A stretch of 64,000 nt of DNA from Phyllobacterium pellucidum (GCF_013327855.1 NZ_JABUMX010000001.1:930001-994000); one strand, 5' to 3'; numbered from the stretch's first letter, positions 8,960-18,175 are shown. Program-made: numbers and translations. Notes: generated from the letters alone by a model not told the origin.

Positions 8960-10249
8960 ATGACTGATTTTTACAACCTCGTACCAAACGCTCCGGAGGG
9001 CCGCTATGATGGTATCGAACGCCCCTATACGCCTGACGATGTCTTGCGCCTGCGAGGCTCGGTTCAGATCAAACATACTCTTGCTGAAAACGGCGCCAAC
9101 CGGCTCTGGAAGCTCATCCACGAAGAAGGTTTCGTCAATGCGCTGGGTGCTCTCTCGGGCAATCAGGCAATGCAGATGGTTCGCGCAGGCCTCAAGGCAA
9201 TTTATCTTTCCGGATGGCAGGTTGCCGCCGATGCAAACACTGCTTCAGCCATGTACCCAGACCAGTCGCTCTATCCGGCCAATGCAGCGCCGGAACTGGC
9301 CAAGCGCATAAACAAGACGCTGCAGCGCGCCGACCAGATCGAGACGGCGGAGGGCAAGGGTCTTTCGGTGGAGACCTGGTTTGCTCCGATCGTCGCTGAC
9401 GCAGAAGCCGGCTTCGGCGGTCCGCTCAATGCCTTTGAGATCATGAAGGCGTTCATCGAGGCGGGTGCTGCCGGCGTCCACTACGAGGATCAGCTCGCTT
9501 CGGAAAAGAAGTGCGGTCATCTCGGCGGCAAGGTGCTGATCCCGACGGCGGCGCATATCCGCAATCTCAATGCCGCGCGGCTTGCCGCCGACGTCATGGG
9601 GACGCCGACGCTGGTCATTGCCCGCACCGATGCGGAAGCCGCGAAGCTTCTGACATCCGATATCGACGAGCGTGATCGTCCGTTCGTGGATTATGATGCG
9701 GGGCGGACGGCGGAAGGCTTCTATCAGGTCAAGAATGGCATTGAACCCTGTATCGCCCGGGCGATCGCCTATGCACCGCATGCCGATCTCATCTGGTGCG
9801 AGACGTCGAAGCCAGACCTTGAACAGGCAAGGCGCTTTGCCGAAGGCGTGCGCAAGGAGCATCCGGACAAGCTTCTTGCCTATAATTGCTCGCCTTCCTT
9901 CAACTGGAAGAAGCATCTCGACGAGGCAACGATCGCAAAGTTCCAGCGGGAACTCGGCGCCATGGGCTACAAGTTCCAGTTTATTACGCTCGCCGGGTTC
10001 CACCAGCTCAATTTCGGCATGTTCGAACTCGCCCGTGGCTACAAGGACCGGCAGATGTCGGCCTACTCGGAACTGCAGGAAGCGGAATTTGCCGCCGAGG
10101 CCAATGGCTACACCGCCACAAAGCACCAGCGCGAGGTTGGCACCGGCTATTTCGATGCGGTCTCGATGGCAATTACCGGCGGCCAGTCCTCGACGACGGC
10201 CATGAAGGAATCGACCGAGACGGCTCAGTTCCGTCCGGCTGCGGAGTAA
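8960..10249 (+). CDS. aceA: Isocitrate lyase
   Basis: A 429-residue isocitrate lyase that splits isocitrate into glyoxylate and succinate in the glyoxylate shunt, allowing growth on acetate or fatty acids. The catalytic signature KKCGHLGGK is at residues 183-191, with the active-site Cys at 185. Other family motifs are [22 protein letters not shown], and [13 protein letters not shown] near 310. The start ATG at 8960 is preceded by GGAGAC; a longer GTG reading from 8930 has no support. Length matches the short bacterial ICL form. A small conserved-looking gene follows after 90 bp, then a strong terminator. Confidence 0.97.
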   Translation: MTDFYNLVPNAPEGRYDGIERPYTPDDVLRLRGSVQIKHTLAENGANRLWKLIHEEGFVNALGALSGNQAMQMVRAGLKAIYLSGWQVAADANTASAMYPDQSLYPANAAPELAKRINKTLQRADQIETAEGKGLSVETWFAPIVADAEAGFGGPLNAFEIMKAFIEAGAAGVHYEDQLASEKKCGHLGGKVLIPTAAHIRNLNAARLAADVMGTPTLVIARTDAEAAKLLTSDIDERDRPFVDYDAGRTAEGFYQVKNGIEPCIARAIAYAPHADLIWCETSKPDLEQARRFAEGVRKEHPDKLLAYNCSPSFNWKKHLDEATIAKFQRELGAMGYKFQFITLAGFHQLNFGMFELARGYKDRQMSAYSELQEAEFAAEANGYTATKHQREVGTGYFDAVSMAITGGQSSTTAMKESTETAQFRPAAE

Positions 10250-10339
10250 CAACCGACGAGGCGGCCTGGCCCATATATGCCGCCTCGCTCATCCGGCGAT
10301 CACAAGACCGCCGCTGCAACGCCAAACAAGGAGAAAATC

Positions 10340-10573
10340 ATGGCACCGCAGACACGCGTAAAGGAACGGGCCGAGGAGCAATCATCGGCCATGAATGCAG
10401 ACCAGCAGGCTGTCATTCGCATGGTCGCAAACGACCTGCACCGCCTCAACCAGTCCGTGATGAAGGCGGTCGATGCCGGCGTATCGGTGGAACTCGTCCG
10501 CTCGGCCCGCCATCATGGCGGCGACGGCAACTGGGGCGATCTTCTGATCCCGGTCGTGGTCACGCGCCAATAA
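10340..10573 (+). CDS. Small hypothetical protein downstream of aceA
   Basis: A 77-residue protein starting at an ATG with an ideal AAGGAG seven bases upstream. It begins with a charged, probably disordered stretch (about 20 residues), followed by a helical segment (ADQQAVIRMVANDLHRLNQSVMKAVDAGVSVEL) and a short conserved-looking tail GNWGDLLIPVVV. No cysteines, membrane segments or catalytic motif are visible. It lies between aceA and a Rho-independent terminator, so it is probably the second gene of the aceA transcript and may accompany the glyoxylate shunt. I do not recognise its family; coding status is supported by the ribosome-binding site and the position before the terminator. Confidence 0.8.
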   Translation: MAPQTRVKERAEEQSSAMNADQQAVIRMVANDLHRLNQSVMKAVDAGVSVELVRSARHHGGDGNWGDLLIPVVVTRQ

Positions 10574-10624
10574 CTGCAGCCGTGGCCTTCTCGGGCTTCG
10601 GTCTGGAGCCCGCACGGCGCAAAG

Positions 10625-10654
10625 ACCGCCCGCAAGCGATTGCGGGCGGTTTTT
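10625..10654 (+). terminator. Rho-independent terminator of the aceA operon
   Basis: A perfect 11-bp stem (ACCGCCCGCAA / TTGCGGGCGGT) with loop GCGA is followed by TTTTAG and another T-run. It lies about 50 bp after the small gene downstream of aceA and closes that transcription unit. Confidence 0.93.
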
Positions 10655-10823
10655 AGTTTTTCCGCCTTGCAGCGTGAGAGCGAAAGGGTGGATCGTAGGA
10701 TCAAGAGCCAGGATGACGGCGAGGGTGGTGCGAGGACGACGAGAGGCTCCTTCTTCGACCTTCGTTCAATTTACACGTCCACGGCGAGTGGCCAGACTCA
10801 GGGGCGCAACCTCGGGGTCCAGA

Positions 10824-11108
10824 ATGAGCGGCTACGTTTACATCGTCACCAATTCCAGAAGGGGCACGCTCTATATTGGCGTGACGGCGGACCTACCCGG
10901 CCGTGTCTATCAACACAGAGAAGGCCTGACGCCGGGATTTGCGTGGAAGTATGGCTGCAAGCGGCTTGTCTGGTACGAACAGCATGAACTCATCGTCGAT
11001 GCCATCCAGAGGGAGAAATCGATGAAGAGGTGGTACCGGGAATGGAAGATTCGGTTGATCGAAGGCTTGAACCCGCAGTGGGATGATCTCTACCACACGC
11101 TTCGGTAA
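10824..11108 (+). CDS. GIY-YIG nuclease-fold protein (YhbQ-like, short)
   Basis: A 94-residue protein that is essentially one GIY-YIG domain: GYVYIVTN at residues 3-10 and GTLYIGVT at about 16-23 form the two name-giving strands. They are followed by the catalytic-helix region DLPGRVYQHREG, the GFAWKYGCKRLVWYE block, and the C-terminal REKSMKRWYREWKIRLIEGLNP helix typical of the UPF0213-like group. The ATG at 10824 fits the domain start; the longer upstream frame is GC-rich noise. These small proteins are common in rhizobia and are often scattered next to mobile-element remnants; a role in DNA repair or genome maintenance is proposed for the family but not proven. Confidence 0.88.
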   Translation: MSGYVYIVTNSRRGTLYIGVTADLPGRVYQHREGLTPGFAWKYGCKRLVWYEQHELIVDAIQREKSMKRWYREWKIRLIEGLNPQWDDLYHTLR

Positions 11109-11269
11109 CCGGCACTTCGCGGACCATTCCTCTGCCATCACGTCGGTTTTTCCGGTTCAGCTTCCCATTGCCGCGTTCGACTCCCTCCCTGCCGCGCTGT
11201 TCAACCGCTGTTCGCTGCGTTGACACCCCGCAGCTCTCACCCGTTTAACACCCCACCAACTCCCCAACC

Positions 11270-11584
11270 GCCGTCATCAACTCTGTTGAACGAGGTCGTC
11301 TCTCAGTCTGGCATTGAGCACGACAACGATCTTTCGCATGACGGCAGCGAGAGCGACAATCGGCTATCGCAGGATCCGCGGCGGGCGGCCCGAGGTTCGA
11401 ACGATCCTCTTCATGCCCGCCATGCAGGCCGCACGTGGCAAAGGCGAGTTCGCCGCCTTCTACAAACGTCTCGTCGCCAGTGGCAAAAAGCCGATCGTCG
11501 CTCTCGCTGCCGTCATGCGAAAGATCGTTGTCGTGCTCAATGCCAGACTGAGAGACGACCTCGTTCAACAGAGTTGATGACGGC
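11270..11584. repeat. 88-bp perfect inverted repeat made from an IS110 transposase 3' end
   Basis: Bases 11270-11357 are the exact reverse complement of 11497-11584 (88 of 88). With one mismatch the match extends by a further 6-8 bp. The arms are separated by 139 bp. The right arm is the last part of an IS110-type transposase reading frame; the left arm is the same segment turned around and placed directly before the remaining transposase fragment. This is a rearrangement scar rather than the normal structure of IS110 elements, which lack long terminal inverted repeats. Confidence 0.93.
11362..11577 (+). pseudogene. IS110-family transposase, C-terminal fragment
   Basis: About 71 residues, GYRRIRGGRPEVRTILFM... 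to ...MRKIVVVLNARLRDDLVQQS, match the C-terminal part of the Transposase_20 domain of IS110-family DEDD transposases (RGGRxxVRxxLxMxAxxAxR, then FYxRLxxxGKxxxxALxAxMRK). The N-terminal DEDD catalytic domain and most of the gene are missing, so it cannot be active. The reading frame continues upstream into the inverted left arm of the repeat, where it is not transposase any more. It marks an old insertion between the GIY-YIG gene and the glutamine synthetase gene. Confidence 0.85.
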
Positions 11585-11878
11585 AGTGAGAATGGCGCGA
11601 TAACGGCAAGGGAAGGTCGCGCGAGAAGGTGCGCGTACGGGTCTGAGACAGCGCAAGGGAAATGCGAGGAACCGTCGCCAGTCGTATCGTGTGCCCTTCC
11701 TTCTACCCCTTTTGGCAAACGTCGTCGCCCGGCGCCACGGCCCAACGCCGCCACCGGCCGTGTGGCGTTCTTTCTACTATGGCCAGACCCGACCCTCCAC
11801 AAATATATCCGGGGCCTGCCTCCCATCGGCAAGTATTTTGCTCTATCATTTTGGCATCGAAACGAAATCTGGTGATTG
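11585..11878. other. Intergenic stretch after the IS110 remnant
   Basis: About 290 bp without a convincing gene. It has GC-rich, mixed sequence next to the IS scar and an AT-richer last 70 bp that probably holds the promoter of the glutamine synthetase gene. No clear ribosome-binding site or terminator was found except just ahead of 11879. Confidence 0.5.
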
Positions 11879-13312
11879 ATGCCTTCCGAAACCCCTGAGA
11901 AGAAGCCCGCGCGGACTACAACACGGCGGCGAACGCCAGCCTATGTCAAATCCAAGCGCGGGGTGAAAAACTGGCGCGAAGCTTCAGAATGGCTGGCCTG
12001 GCGGGATATCGAAGACATTGAATGCATTACGCCGGACCAGGCGGGTGTCGCCCGCGGCAAGATGATGCCGTCGAAAAAATTCACATCCAATACCTCGCTC
12101 GCCCTGCCCTCCGCCGTGTTCATGGCGACGATCTCCGGCTCCTATCCAGAAGACGGCCACGGTTTTTCCTATCCGGAGGACGACGGCGATCTCAAGCTGA
12201 TGCCGGACCTTTCGACCCTTTCCGAGGTTCCCTGGGAAAGCGATCCGACGGCGCAGGTCATCTGCGATCTCGTCAACAAGGAGGGCGAGGCCGTCGAGTT
12301 CACGCCGCGCAACGTCCTGAAGCGCGTCATGGCCGCCTATAGCAAGAAAGGCCTGAAGCCGGTCGTCGCCCCGGAAATCGAATTCTACCTCGTCCGCAAG
12401 AACCCCGATCCCGACTACCCGCTGACCCCGCCGGTCGGCCGTTCCGGTCGCGCCATCGGCGGCGGCCAGGGTTATTCCATCGCCGGCGTCAACGAGTTCG
12501 ACGAGCTCATCGACGATATCTACCATTTCTCAGAAGGCCAGGGTCTCGAGATTGACACGCTGATCCACGAAGAAGGCGCGGCGCAGCTCGAAATCAACCT
12601 GCGCCACGGCGATCCCGTGGAGCTTGCCGACCAGGTGTTCATGTTCAAGCGCACCATCCGCGAGGCCGCGCTGAAGCACGACATGTACGCGACCTTCATG
12701 GCCAAGCCGATCCAGGGACAGCCGGGCTCGGCCATGCACATCCACCAGTCGATCATCGACAAGAAGACGGGCCGCAATGTCTTCACCAATCCGGATGGCA
12801 CCGAAAGCGAAGCGTTCCGGCATTTCATTGGCGGCATGCAAAAGCACGTGCCGGCGTCGCTTGTCATGTTCGCGCCTTATGTGAATTCCTACCGGCGTCT
12901 TACACCGGCGGCCTCGGCTCCCGTGAACGTCAAATGGGGTTATGACAACCGTACGACCGCGTTTCGCGTGCCGCGCTCGGACCCCTCGGCGCGCCGCGTC
13001 GAGAACCGCATCCCATCATCCGACGCCAACCCCTATCTCGCGCTTGCGGCGTCGCTCGCCTGCGGTCTGATCGGCATGAACAACAGGCTCGAGCCCGACG
13101 CACCGGCCTCGACCACGGTCAATGACAGCCTGATCGAACTGCCGCGCGGTCTCATCGAAGCGACAATCCTGTTCGAGCAGGACAAGGACCTGATCGGCAT
13201 GCTTGGCGAAGCCTTCGTCATAACCTACGCCGCCATCAAGCGCGCCGAGTTCGAGACCTTCATGGAGGTGATCAGCCCGTGGGAGCGCGAATATTTGCTG
13301 CTCAACGTTTGA
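11879..13312 (+). CDS. Glutamine synthetase family protein, probably gamma-glutamylputrescine synthetase
   Basis: A 477-residue GlnA/PuuA-fold ligase. Visible landmarks are the beta-grasp-like N-terminal domain, the catalytic-domain block VVAPEIEFYLV, then HEEGAAQLEINLRHGDPVELAD (metal-binding Glu residues) and KPIQGQPGSAMHIHQS (ATP/ammonia-site His). The C-terminal RVENRIPSSDANPYLALAA carries the conserved Arg and Glu. The first 30 residues are basic and disordered. The next gene, 20 bp downstream, is a PuuB-like oxidase; this pairing is that of polyamine catabolism, in which putrescine is gamma-glutamylated before oxidation. The Pot transporter in the same window fits. Gene-level name PuuA is inferred from context, as many paralogues exist in rhizobia. 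Confidence 0.87.
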   Translation: MPSETPEKKPARTTTRRRTPAYVKSKRGVKNWREASEWLAWRDIEDIECITPDQAGVARGKMMPSKKFTSNTSLALPSAVFMATISGSYPEDGHGFSYPEDDGDLKLMPDLSTLSEVPWESDPTAQVICDLVNKEGEAVEFTPRNVLKRVMAAYSKKGLKPVVAPEIEFYLVRKNPDPDYPLTPPVGRSGRAIGGGQGYSIAGVNEFDELIDDIYHFSEGQGLEIDTLIHEEGAAQLEINLRHGDPVELADQVFMFKRTIREAALKHDMYATFMAKPIQGQPGSAMHIHQSIIDKKTGRNVFTNPDGTESEAFRHFIGGMQKHVPASLVMFAPYVNSYRRLTPAASAPVNVKWGYDNRTTAFRVPRSDPSARRVENRIPSSDANPYLALAASLACGLIGMNNRLEPDAPASTTVNDSLIELPRGLIEATILFEQDKDLIGMLGEAFVITYAAIKRAEFETFMEVISPWEREYLLLNV

Positions 13313-13332
13313 CACGAAAATTGCCTTACGAC

Positions 13333-14619
13333 ATGCCCTATCAATCGCCCATTTCACCCGGCATCTCCTGGTACGAAACCACCATTCCTGACCGGACCGA
13401 ATATCCGGCACTCGACGGATCACGCCAGGCGGACGTCGTCATCATCGGCGGCGGTTTCACCGGCCTTTCAGCCGCCGTCCACCTGGCGTCCGCGGGAGCC
13501 GACGTGGTGCTGCTCGAAGCCTATCGCTTCGGCGACGGCGCATCGGGACGCAACGGCGGCCAGCTTGGCACCGGCCAGCGCACCTGGGCCGAGGACCTCG
13601 AAGCGCAGTATGGTTTCACGCGCGCCAAGGCACTGTTCGATCTTGCCGAAGAGGCAAAAGCCTACCTCCTGCAATTTGCCGAAACCCATGGTATCGACAT
13701 CGAATATGTGCCGGGGCAAATGTCGGTGGTGCACAAGAAGCGCTATCTGAAGCATTACCAAAAGCATGCGGAGCTTATGGCGACACGTTTCGGCTATCCG
13801 CATATTCATTTCATGGATGCGGCGGAGACTGCCGAGCGGCTCGGCTCTAGCCGTTTCCTTGGGGGAAACTACGACAAGGGGACGGGCCACATCCAGCCGA
13901 TGAAGCTCGTGGTCGGAACCGCCCGGGCAGCAGCAAAAGCCGGCGCGCATCTCTTCGAAAACACCAAGGTCACGGGGATCAGTTCCGAAAACGGACGCGT
14001 TGCTGTCACGACCGGTTCGGGGACCGTGACGGCGGCCAAGGCCCTGATCGCGGTCAACGCCTATGGCGGCAATCTCGAGCCCGTCAGCGCGGCGCATGTG
14101 ATGCCGATCCGTTCCTTCATCGGCGCCACGGTTCCGCTCGGCAAGGACAGCCCCGTCCTCCCAGGCGGGGAAAGTGTCGACGATTCCCGCTTTGTCGTGC
14201 GCTATTTCCGCCGCTCACGCGACGGCCGCCTGCTCTTTGGCGGGCGCGAGGCCTATACGGCCGATAATCCGGAGGACATCAGCACCCATATCCGGCGGCA
14301 GATCGCCGAAATCTATCCGGCACTGGCCGATGTCGAGATTACCCAGGCCTGGGGTGGTTCGGTCGGTATCACGCTTCCGCGCCAACCCTTCGTGCGCGAG
14401 GTGATGCCGAATGTGATCTCGGCCGGCGGCTATTCCGGCCATGGGGTGATGCTGGCCAACTATGTGGGCAAGCTCTATGCGGAGACCGTAGCCGGCAATC
14501 GCGACCGGCTAAAGCTTCTGGAGGAACTAAAGGTCCCGGCATTTCCCGGCGGGCGCACATTACGGGCGCCGCTGCTGTTTCTGGCGCTCAGCTGGTACGC
14601 GCTGATGGACCGGGTCTAG
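13333..14619 (+). CDS. FAD-dependent oxidoreductase, PuuB-like (gamma-glutamylputrescine oxidase)
   Basis: A 428-residue DAO-family flavoprotein. The FAD-binding motif ADVVIIGGGFTGLSAAVHLA is near residues 36-55, followed by EAYRFGDGASGRNGGQLGTGQR, a strongly PuuB/OrdL-like segment. The C-terminal AGGYSGHGVMLANYVGKLYAE binds the flavin. Family members oxidise gamma-glutamylputrescine to the aldehyde with release of ammonia and H2O2. The start chosen (ATG 13333) is 20 bp after the synthetase stop; a TTG four codons upstream is an alternative. It forms a two-gene unit with the glutamine-synthetase-like gene and is convergent, by 3 bp, with the FabH-like gene. Confidence 0.88.
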   Translation: MPYQSPISPGISWYETTIPDRTEYPALDGSRQADVVIIGGGFTGLSAAVHLASAGADVVLLEAYRFGDGASGRNGGQLGTGQRTWAEDLEAQYGFTRAKALFDLAEEAKAYLLQFAETHGIDIEYVPGQMSVVHKKRYLKHYQKHAELMATRFGYPHIHFMDAAETAERLGSSRFLGGNYDKGTGHIQPMKLVVGTARAAAKAGAHLFENTKVTGISSENGRVAVTTGSGTVTAAKALIAVNAYGGNLEPVSAAHVMPIRSFIGATVPLGKDSPVLPGGESVDDSRFVVRYFRRSRDGRLLFGGREAYTADNPEDISTHIRRQIAEIYPALADVEITQAWGGSVGITLPRQPFVREVMPNVISAGGYSGHGVMLANYVGKLYAETVAGNRDRLKLLEELKVPAFPGGRTLRAPLLFLALSWYALMDRV

Positions 14620-14622
14620 CGG

Positions 14623-15747
14623 CTACACCTTCCTGACGATCACGCTGCCGACAGAGTAGCCCGCGCCGAACGAACAGATGACTCCTAGGCTGCCGGGTGC
14701 GAGATCGTCGGAGAATTTCGAGAAGGCGATGATCGATCCGGCCGACGACGTATTGGCATAGTCCTGCAGGATGTTCGGCTGTTCGCCTGGCTGCGGCTCG
14801 CGCCCGAGCACCTTGACGCCGATCAGATCGTTCATGCCCTTATTGGCCTGGTGCAGCCAGAGGCGCGACAGGTGCGCGGGTGCAATGTTCTCGTCGGCAA
14901 GGTGGGTGAGGATAAGGTCGGCGACGATCGGCACGACCTGCTTGAACACCTTGCGGCCCTCCTGGCGGAACAGCATGTCGCGCCGGTCGCTCATATGGCC
15001 TTCGCGGGTCCGCCGCAGGAACCCGTTATTGTTGCGGATATTGTTGGAAAACTGGGTGAGGCAGCGGGTCGACACGATTTCGAAACGATCGGGCGCCGTC
15101 GCAAGATCGGCACGCTCGAGCAATACCGCCGTACAGACATCGCCGAAGATGAAATGGCAATCCCGGTCGCGCCATTCGAGATGCGCCGAACAGATTTCGG
15201 GATTGACCATGAGGATAGCGCGGGCCGAGCCTGAACGGATCATGTCTGCCGCCGCCTGAATGCCGAAGGTCGCCGACGAACAGGCGACGTTCATGTCGAA
15301 GCCGAAACCCTCGATGCCGAGCGCCTGCTGCACCTCGATGGCGATGGCAGGGTAAGGCCGCTCGTGGTTGGAGGCGGCGCAAATGACCGCATCGATTTCC
15401 GAGGCGGTGCGTCCGGCCTTGGCGAGCGCGTCCGTTGCGGCTTGCACCGCCATTTCCGCCATGACCGAGAGTTCTTCATCGCGGCGTTCCGGCAAGACTG
15501 GATGCATGATTTCGGGATCGAGCACCCCCGATTTGTTGAGGACGTGGCGACGCTCGATGCCCGATGCACGCACGATGAAATCTTCGGCCGACATGGCGAT
15601 TGGCTCGCGCGTTCCCGCCGCGATCTCGTCGGCATGAAGTTCATTCTGCCGCGTCGCAAAGGTGTTGAACGCCTCGACCAGTTCGGCGTTGCTGATGGAC
15701 TGTTCAGGCGTGAAAACGCCCGTACCGCTGATGACGACCTTATGCAT
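14623..15747 (-). CDS. 3-oxoacyl-ACP synthase III (FabH-like) family protein
   Basis: A 373-residue thiolase-fold condensing enzyme. The nucleophilic Cys is at about residue 156 in DMNVACSSATFGIQAAADMI. The C-terminal LWLHQANKGMND carries the catalytic His, and DYANTSSAGSIIAF the catalytic Asn. The protein is about 50 residues longer than housekeeping FabH, with an inserted block at residues 30-90 (TFATRQNELHADEIAAGTREP...). It is therefore probably a specialised KASIII rather than the essential FabH. The start is set at MHKVVISGTG; upstream residues do not fit the family. It is a single gene with pit divergent upstream and puuB convergent downstream. The product (lipid, beta-ketoacyl intermediate) is not predictable. 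Confidence 0.87.
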   Translation of the reverse strand: MHKVVISGTGVFTPEQSISNAELVEAFNTFATRQNELHADEIAAGTREPIAMSAEDFIVRASGIERRHVLNKSGVLDPEIMHPVLPERRDEELSVMAEMAVQAATDALAKAGRTASEIDAVICAASNHERPYPAIAIEVQQALGIEGFGFDMNVACSSATFGIQAAADMIRSGSARAILMVNPEICSAHLEWRDRDCHFIFGDVCTAVLLERADLATAPDRFEIVSTRCLTQFSNNIRNNNGFLRRTREGHMSDRRDMLFRQEGRKVFKQVVPIVADLILTHLADENIAPAHLSRLWLHQANKGMNDLIGVKVLGREPQPGEQPNILQDYANTSSAGSIIAFSKFSDDLAPGSLGVICSFGAGYSVGSVIVRKV

Positions 15748-15888
15748 GGCGCTTCCAGTGTTTCTTTCCAAAAACCGATAGAGACTCCCGGCGCCCGGCG
15801 CAAGTAATCCCGTATTGTCATAAGAGGTTCATCGACGGGCCATAGGCTTTCCCTATATTTCGATGATGGATTGGTAGGGGAACTGGCT

Positions 15889-17487
15889 ATGACGGCGGAG
15901 AATTTGGCGGCAACGAGCCTCAGCGAACACCCTCTCGAAAAACCCAGGAGCCTCGGCAATCTGCCCAACTATGCGGTCGTCGCGATCCTGATCGCCGGCC
16001 TTATCTATGTCGGCTGGTCGCTGACACAGGATTTGACCAGTGCCGTCGCGGTGCCGTGGATCCTGCTCGGTCTTGCCCTGGTGACGGCGCTGGGCTTTGA
16101 GTTCGTGAACGGTTTCCACGATACCGCCAATGCGGTCGCGACGGTCATCTACACCAATTCGATGCCGGCGGAATTCGCCGTGATCTGGTCGGGCTTTTTC
16201 AATTTCCTCGGTGTGATGACCGCAAGCGGTGCGGTTGCCTTCGGCATCATTTCATTGCTTCCGGTCGAACTGATCATGCAGGTGGGTTCGAGCGCCGGCC
16301 TCGCCATGGTTTTCTCGCTGCTGGCGGCCGCGATCATCTGGAACCTCGGCACCTGGTATTTCGGTCTGCCCGCCTCAAGCTCGCATACGCTCATCGGCTC
16401 GATCGTCGGCGTCGGCCTTGCCAACCAGTTCGTCGCGCCGACAGGCACGGCAACCAGCGGCGTCGACTGGTCGAAAGCGACCGAAGTCGGCATGTCGCTG
16501 CTGATTTCTCCGCTTGTCGGCTTCGGCGCGGCGGCGCTCCTACTTCTCACCATGAAGCTATTCATCAGGAACAAGGCGCTTTACGAGGCGCCCAAGGGCA
16601 ATACGCCGCCGCCGCTGTGGATTCGTGCAATGCTGATTTTCACCTGCACCGGCGTCAGTTTCGCCCACGGTTCGAACGACGGCCAAAAGGGCATGGGCTT
16701 GATCATGCTCATCCTGATCGGCGTCGTGCCGACCGCCTTTGCACTCAACAGGACTCCCGACATCAACTATCTCGATGCCTACAAGGCCGCTGCGACGCAG
16801 GCCGGCGCCGTTCTCCAGAAATACGAAAAGCCCGGCGTCGTCATGACGGATGCGCATGCCGTCGTTAGCGAGGCCGTGCGCACCAAAACCTGGAGCGATG
16901 CCACGACCGTCGCGCTACAGCAGTTCATCGTCGATACCAATGCGAGCATTTCGCCCTACGGTTCGGCGGCCAATGTGCCGACCGGCATGGTCAGCAACAC
17001 GCGCAACGACATGTATCTTGCCGGTGAAGCGCTCAAGCTGATCGACAAGAAGAAGCTGCTGCCGATGGAAGCGGCGGACCTTGCCGTCATCAAGACCTAT
17101 CACCAGGCAATCGACAATGCGACGAAGTTCATCCCGACCTGGGTCAAGGTGGCCGTGGCGCTGGCGCTCGGGCTTGGAACCATGGTCGGCTGGAGGCGCA
17201 TCGTCGTGACCGTCGGCGAAAAGATCGGCAAGACCCACCTGACCTACGGCCAGGGCGCTTCCGCCGAACTGGTGGCCATGGGGACCATTTTCACCGCTGA
17301 CACCCTCGGCCTTCCGGTGAGCACGACGCACATATTATCGTCGGGCGTCGCCGGAACGATGGTTGCGAACGGATCGGGACTGCAGATGTCGACCGTGCGC
17401 AACCTGCTCATGGCCTGGGTGCTGACGCTGCCCGTTTCGATCGCCCTCTCGTTCACGCTGTTCGTGATCTTGCGTCATCTGATCTGA
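15889..17487 (+). CDS. pit: Pit-family inorganic phosphate transporter
   Basis: A 532-residue membrane protein with the duplicated PiT signature: GFHDTANAVATVIYTNSM in the first half and the related sequence MGTIFTADTLGLPVSTTHILSS in the second. The FAHGSNDGQKGMGLI motif near residue 262 is diagnostic. Ten or more transmembrane helices are evident, with a large polar loop (about residues 290-415) between the two halves. It takes up phosphate (as metal phosphate) with protons at low affinity. The ATG at 15889 follows a GGGG-type ribosome-binding site. In rhizobia pit is often preceded by a PhoU-like gene; none is present here. Confidence 0.93.
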   Translation: MTAENLAATSLSEHPLEKPRSLGNLPNYAVVAILIAGLIYVGWSLTQDLTSAVAVPWILLGLALVTALGFEFVNGFHDTANAVATVIYTNSMPAEFAVIWSGFFNFLGVMTASGAVAFGIISLLPVELIMQVGSSAGLAMVFSLLAAAIIWNLGTWYFGLPASSSHTLIGSIVGVGLANQFVAPTGTATSGVDWSKATEVGMSLLISPLVGFGAAALLLLTMKLFIRNKALYEAPKGNTPPPLWIRAMLIFTCTGVSFAHGSNDGQKGMGLIMLILIGVVPTAFALNRTPDINYLDAYKAAATQAGAVLQKYEKPGVVMTDAHAVVSEAVRTKTWSDATTVALQQFIVDTNASISPYGSAANVPTGMVSNTRNDMYLAGEALKLIDKKKLLPMEAADLAVIKTYHQAIDNATKFIPTWVKVAVALALGLGTMVGWRRIVVTVGEKIGKTHLTYGQGASAELVAMGTIFTADTLGLPVSTTHILSSGVAGTMVANGSGLQMSTVRNLLMAWVLTLPVSIALSFTLFVILRHLI

Positions 17488-17513
17488 TAGAACTGGCCTC
17501 AAACGAGAAATCA

Positions 17514-17532
17514 TGGCCGGCCATGCCGGCCA
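17514..17532. repeat. Short inverted repeat between pit and the toxin gene
   Basis: TGGCCGGC and GCCGGCCA form a perfect 8-bp stem with a 3-nt loop just after pit and directly abutting the vapC stop. There is no T-run, so it is at best a weak bidirectional terminator for these convergent genes. Confidence 0.5.
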
Positions 17533-17934
17533 CTACCATATACGCGCAATCCAACCTTTCTGCTCCGTCAATTGGTCGAATGCCACATCGGCGGAGACGA
17601 GGGGCAACTCATAGTGAATCGCGCTCGCAGCGAGCATCCGGTCAAAGGGATCGCGATGCGGCCAATCCAGCAGGCCTGCCTTGAGGCTTACTTCAGGCGT
17701 CAAAGTTGCAACACGGCCCAATTGTGCTTCGAATATGGGAAGAAGGCGATCAACAAAGGGCGCCATCTCCGGCCATTTGCCGAGCCGCACCTTGTGGCTG
17801 ATTTCAAAAAAACTCACGGGAGAAACGAAAACCTCATCGGCTTCCTCAATCATCGACAAATGAGCTTCCGGAAGAAGTTTATCCGCAAGCATAAACCAAG
17901 CCCAGACATGCGTATCGAGCAAGACAGCTCTCAT
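17533..17934 (-). CDS. PIN-domain toxin (VapC-like) of a toxin-antitoxin pair
   Basis: A 133-residue PIN-domain ribonuclease. The N-terminal strand AVLLDTHVWAWFM supplies the first catalytic Asp (residue 7), ISHKVRLGKW follows the conserved Glu region (FFEIS), and HRDPFDRMLAASAIHYELPLVSAD supplies the later Asp residues. This sub-type (LLDTHVWLW) is common with Phd/YefM-type antitoxins. VapC toxins cut tRNA or rRNA sites to stop translation. The gene overlaps its antitoxin by 4 bp (ATGA), the normal translational coupling for such pairs. It lies after pit, in convergent orientation. Confidence 0.9.
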   Translation of the reverse strand: MRAVLLDTHVWAWFMLADKLLPEAHLSMIEEADEVFVSPVSFFEISHKVRLGKWPEMAPFVDRLLPIFEAQLGRVATLTPEVSLKAGLLDWPHRDPFDRMLAASAIHYELPLVSADVAFDQLTEQKGWIARIW

Positions 17935-18161
17935 TCACTACGTTCCCAAAGCGCCAATTCCTCCTCGGACATAGGCTCAAGAAAATCCGGCGCCGTACCG
18001 GCAAGTTCCTTGAGCGCTCCGGCTTTAAAGCGGCTTTTGGGGATCGGAACCAGCTTCACCACCGGCTTGTTGCCTTTGGCGATAATAACCTCTTCTCCCG
18101 ACAAGGCGGCATCGATCAACTTCGAGAGATTTGATTTGGCTGCATGGACATTGACCTGCAT
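17931..18161 (-). CDS. Phd/YefM-family antitoxin
   Basis: A 76-residue protein beginning MQVNVHAAKSNLSKLIDAALSGEEVIIAKGNKPVVKLVP, the standard Phd/YefM DNA-binding fold. The C-terminal half (EPMSEEELALWERSE) is acidic and would wrap the PIN toxin. It is the first gene of the pair; its start is about 14 bp downstream of a double palindrome (18176-18192) that it probably binds for autoregulation. Antitoxins of this type repress their own promoter together with the toxin. Confidence 0.9.
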   Translation of the reverse strand: MQVNVHAAKSNLSKLIDAALSGEEVIIAKGNKPVVKLVPIPKSRFKAGALKELAGTAPDFLEPMSEEELALWERSE

Positions 18162-18175
18162 CGGAGTTCTCCAGA

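Noticed and set aside
11245-11832. A 195-codon minus-strand reading frame and a 127-codon plus-strand frame (11220-11603) sharing SSTLLNEVVSQSGIEHDNDL
   Set aside because: The shared segment arises only because the 88-bp inverted repeat is read from both sides; the real coding trace there is the IS110 C-terminal fragment.
13279-13332. N-terminal extension of the PuuB-like oxidase into the glutamine synthetase gene
   Set aside because: It lies in another frame of the upstream gene; the domain starts after 13333.
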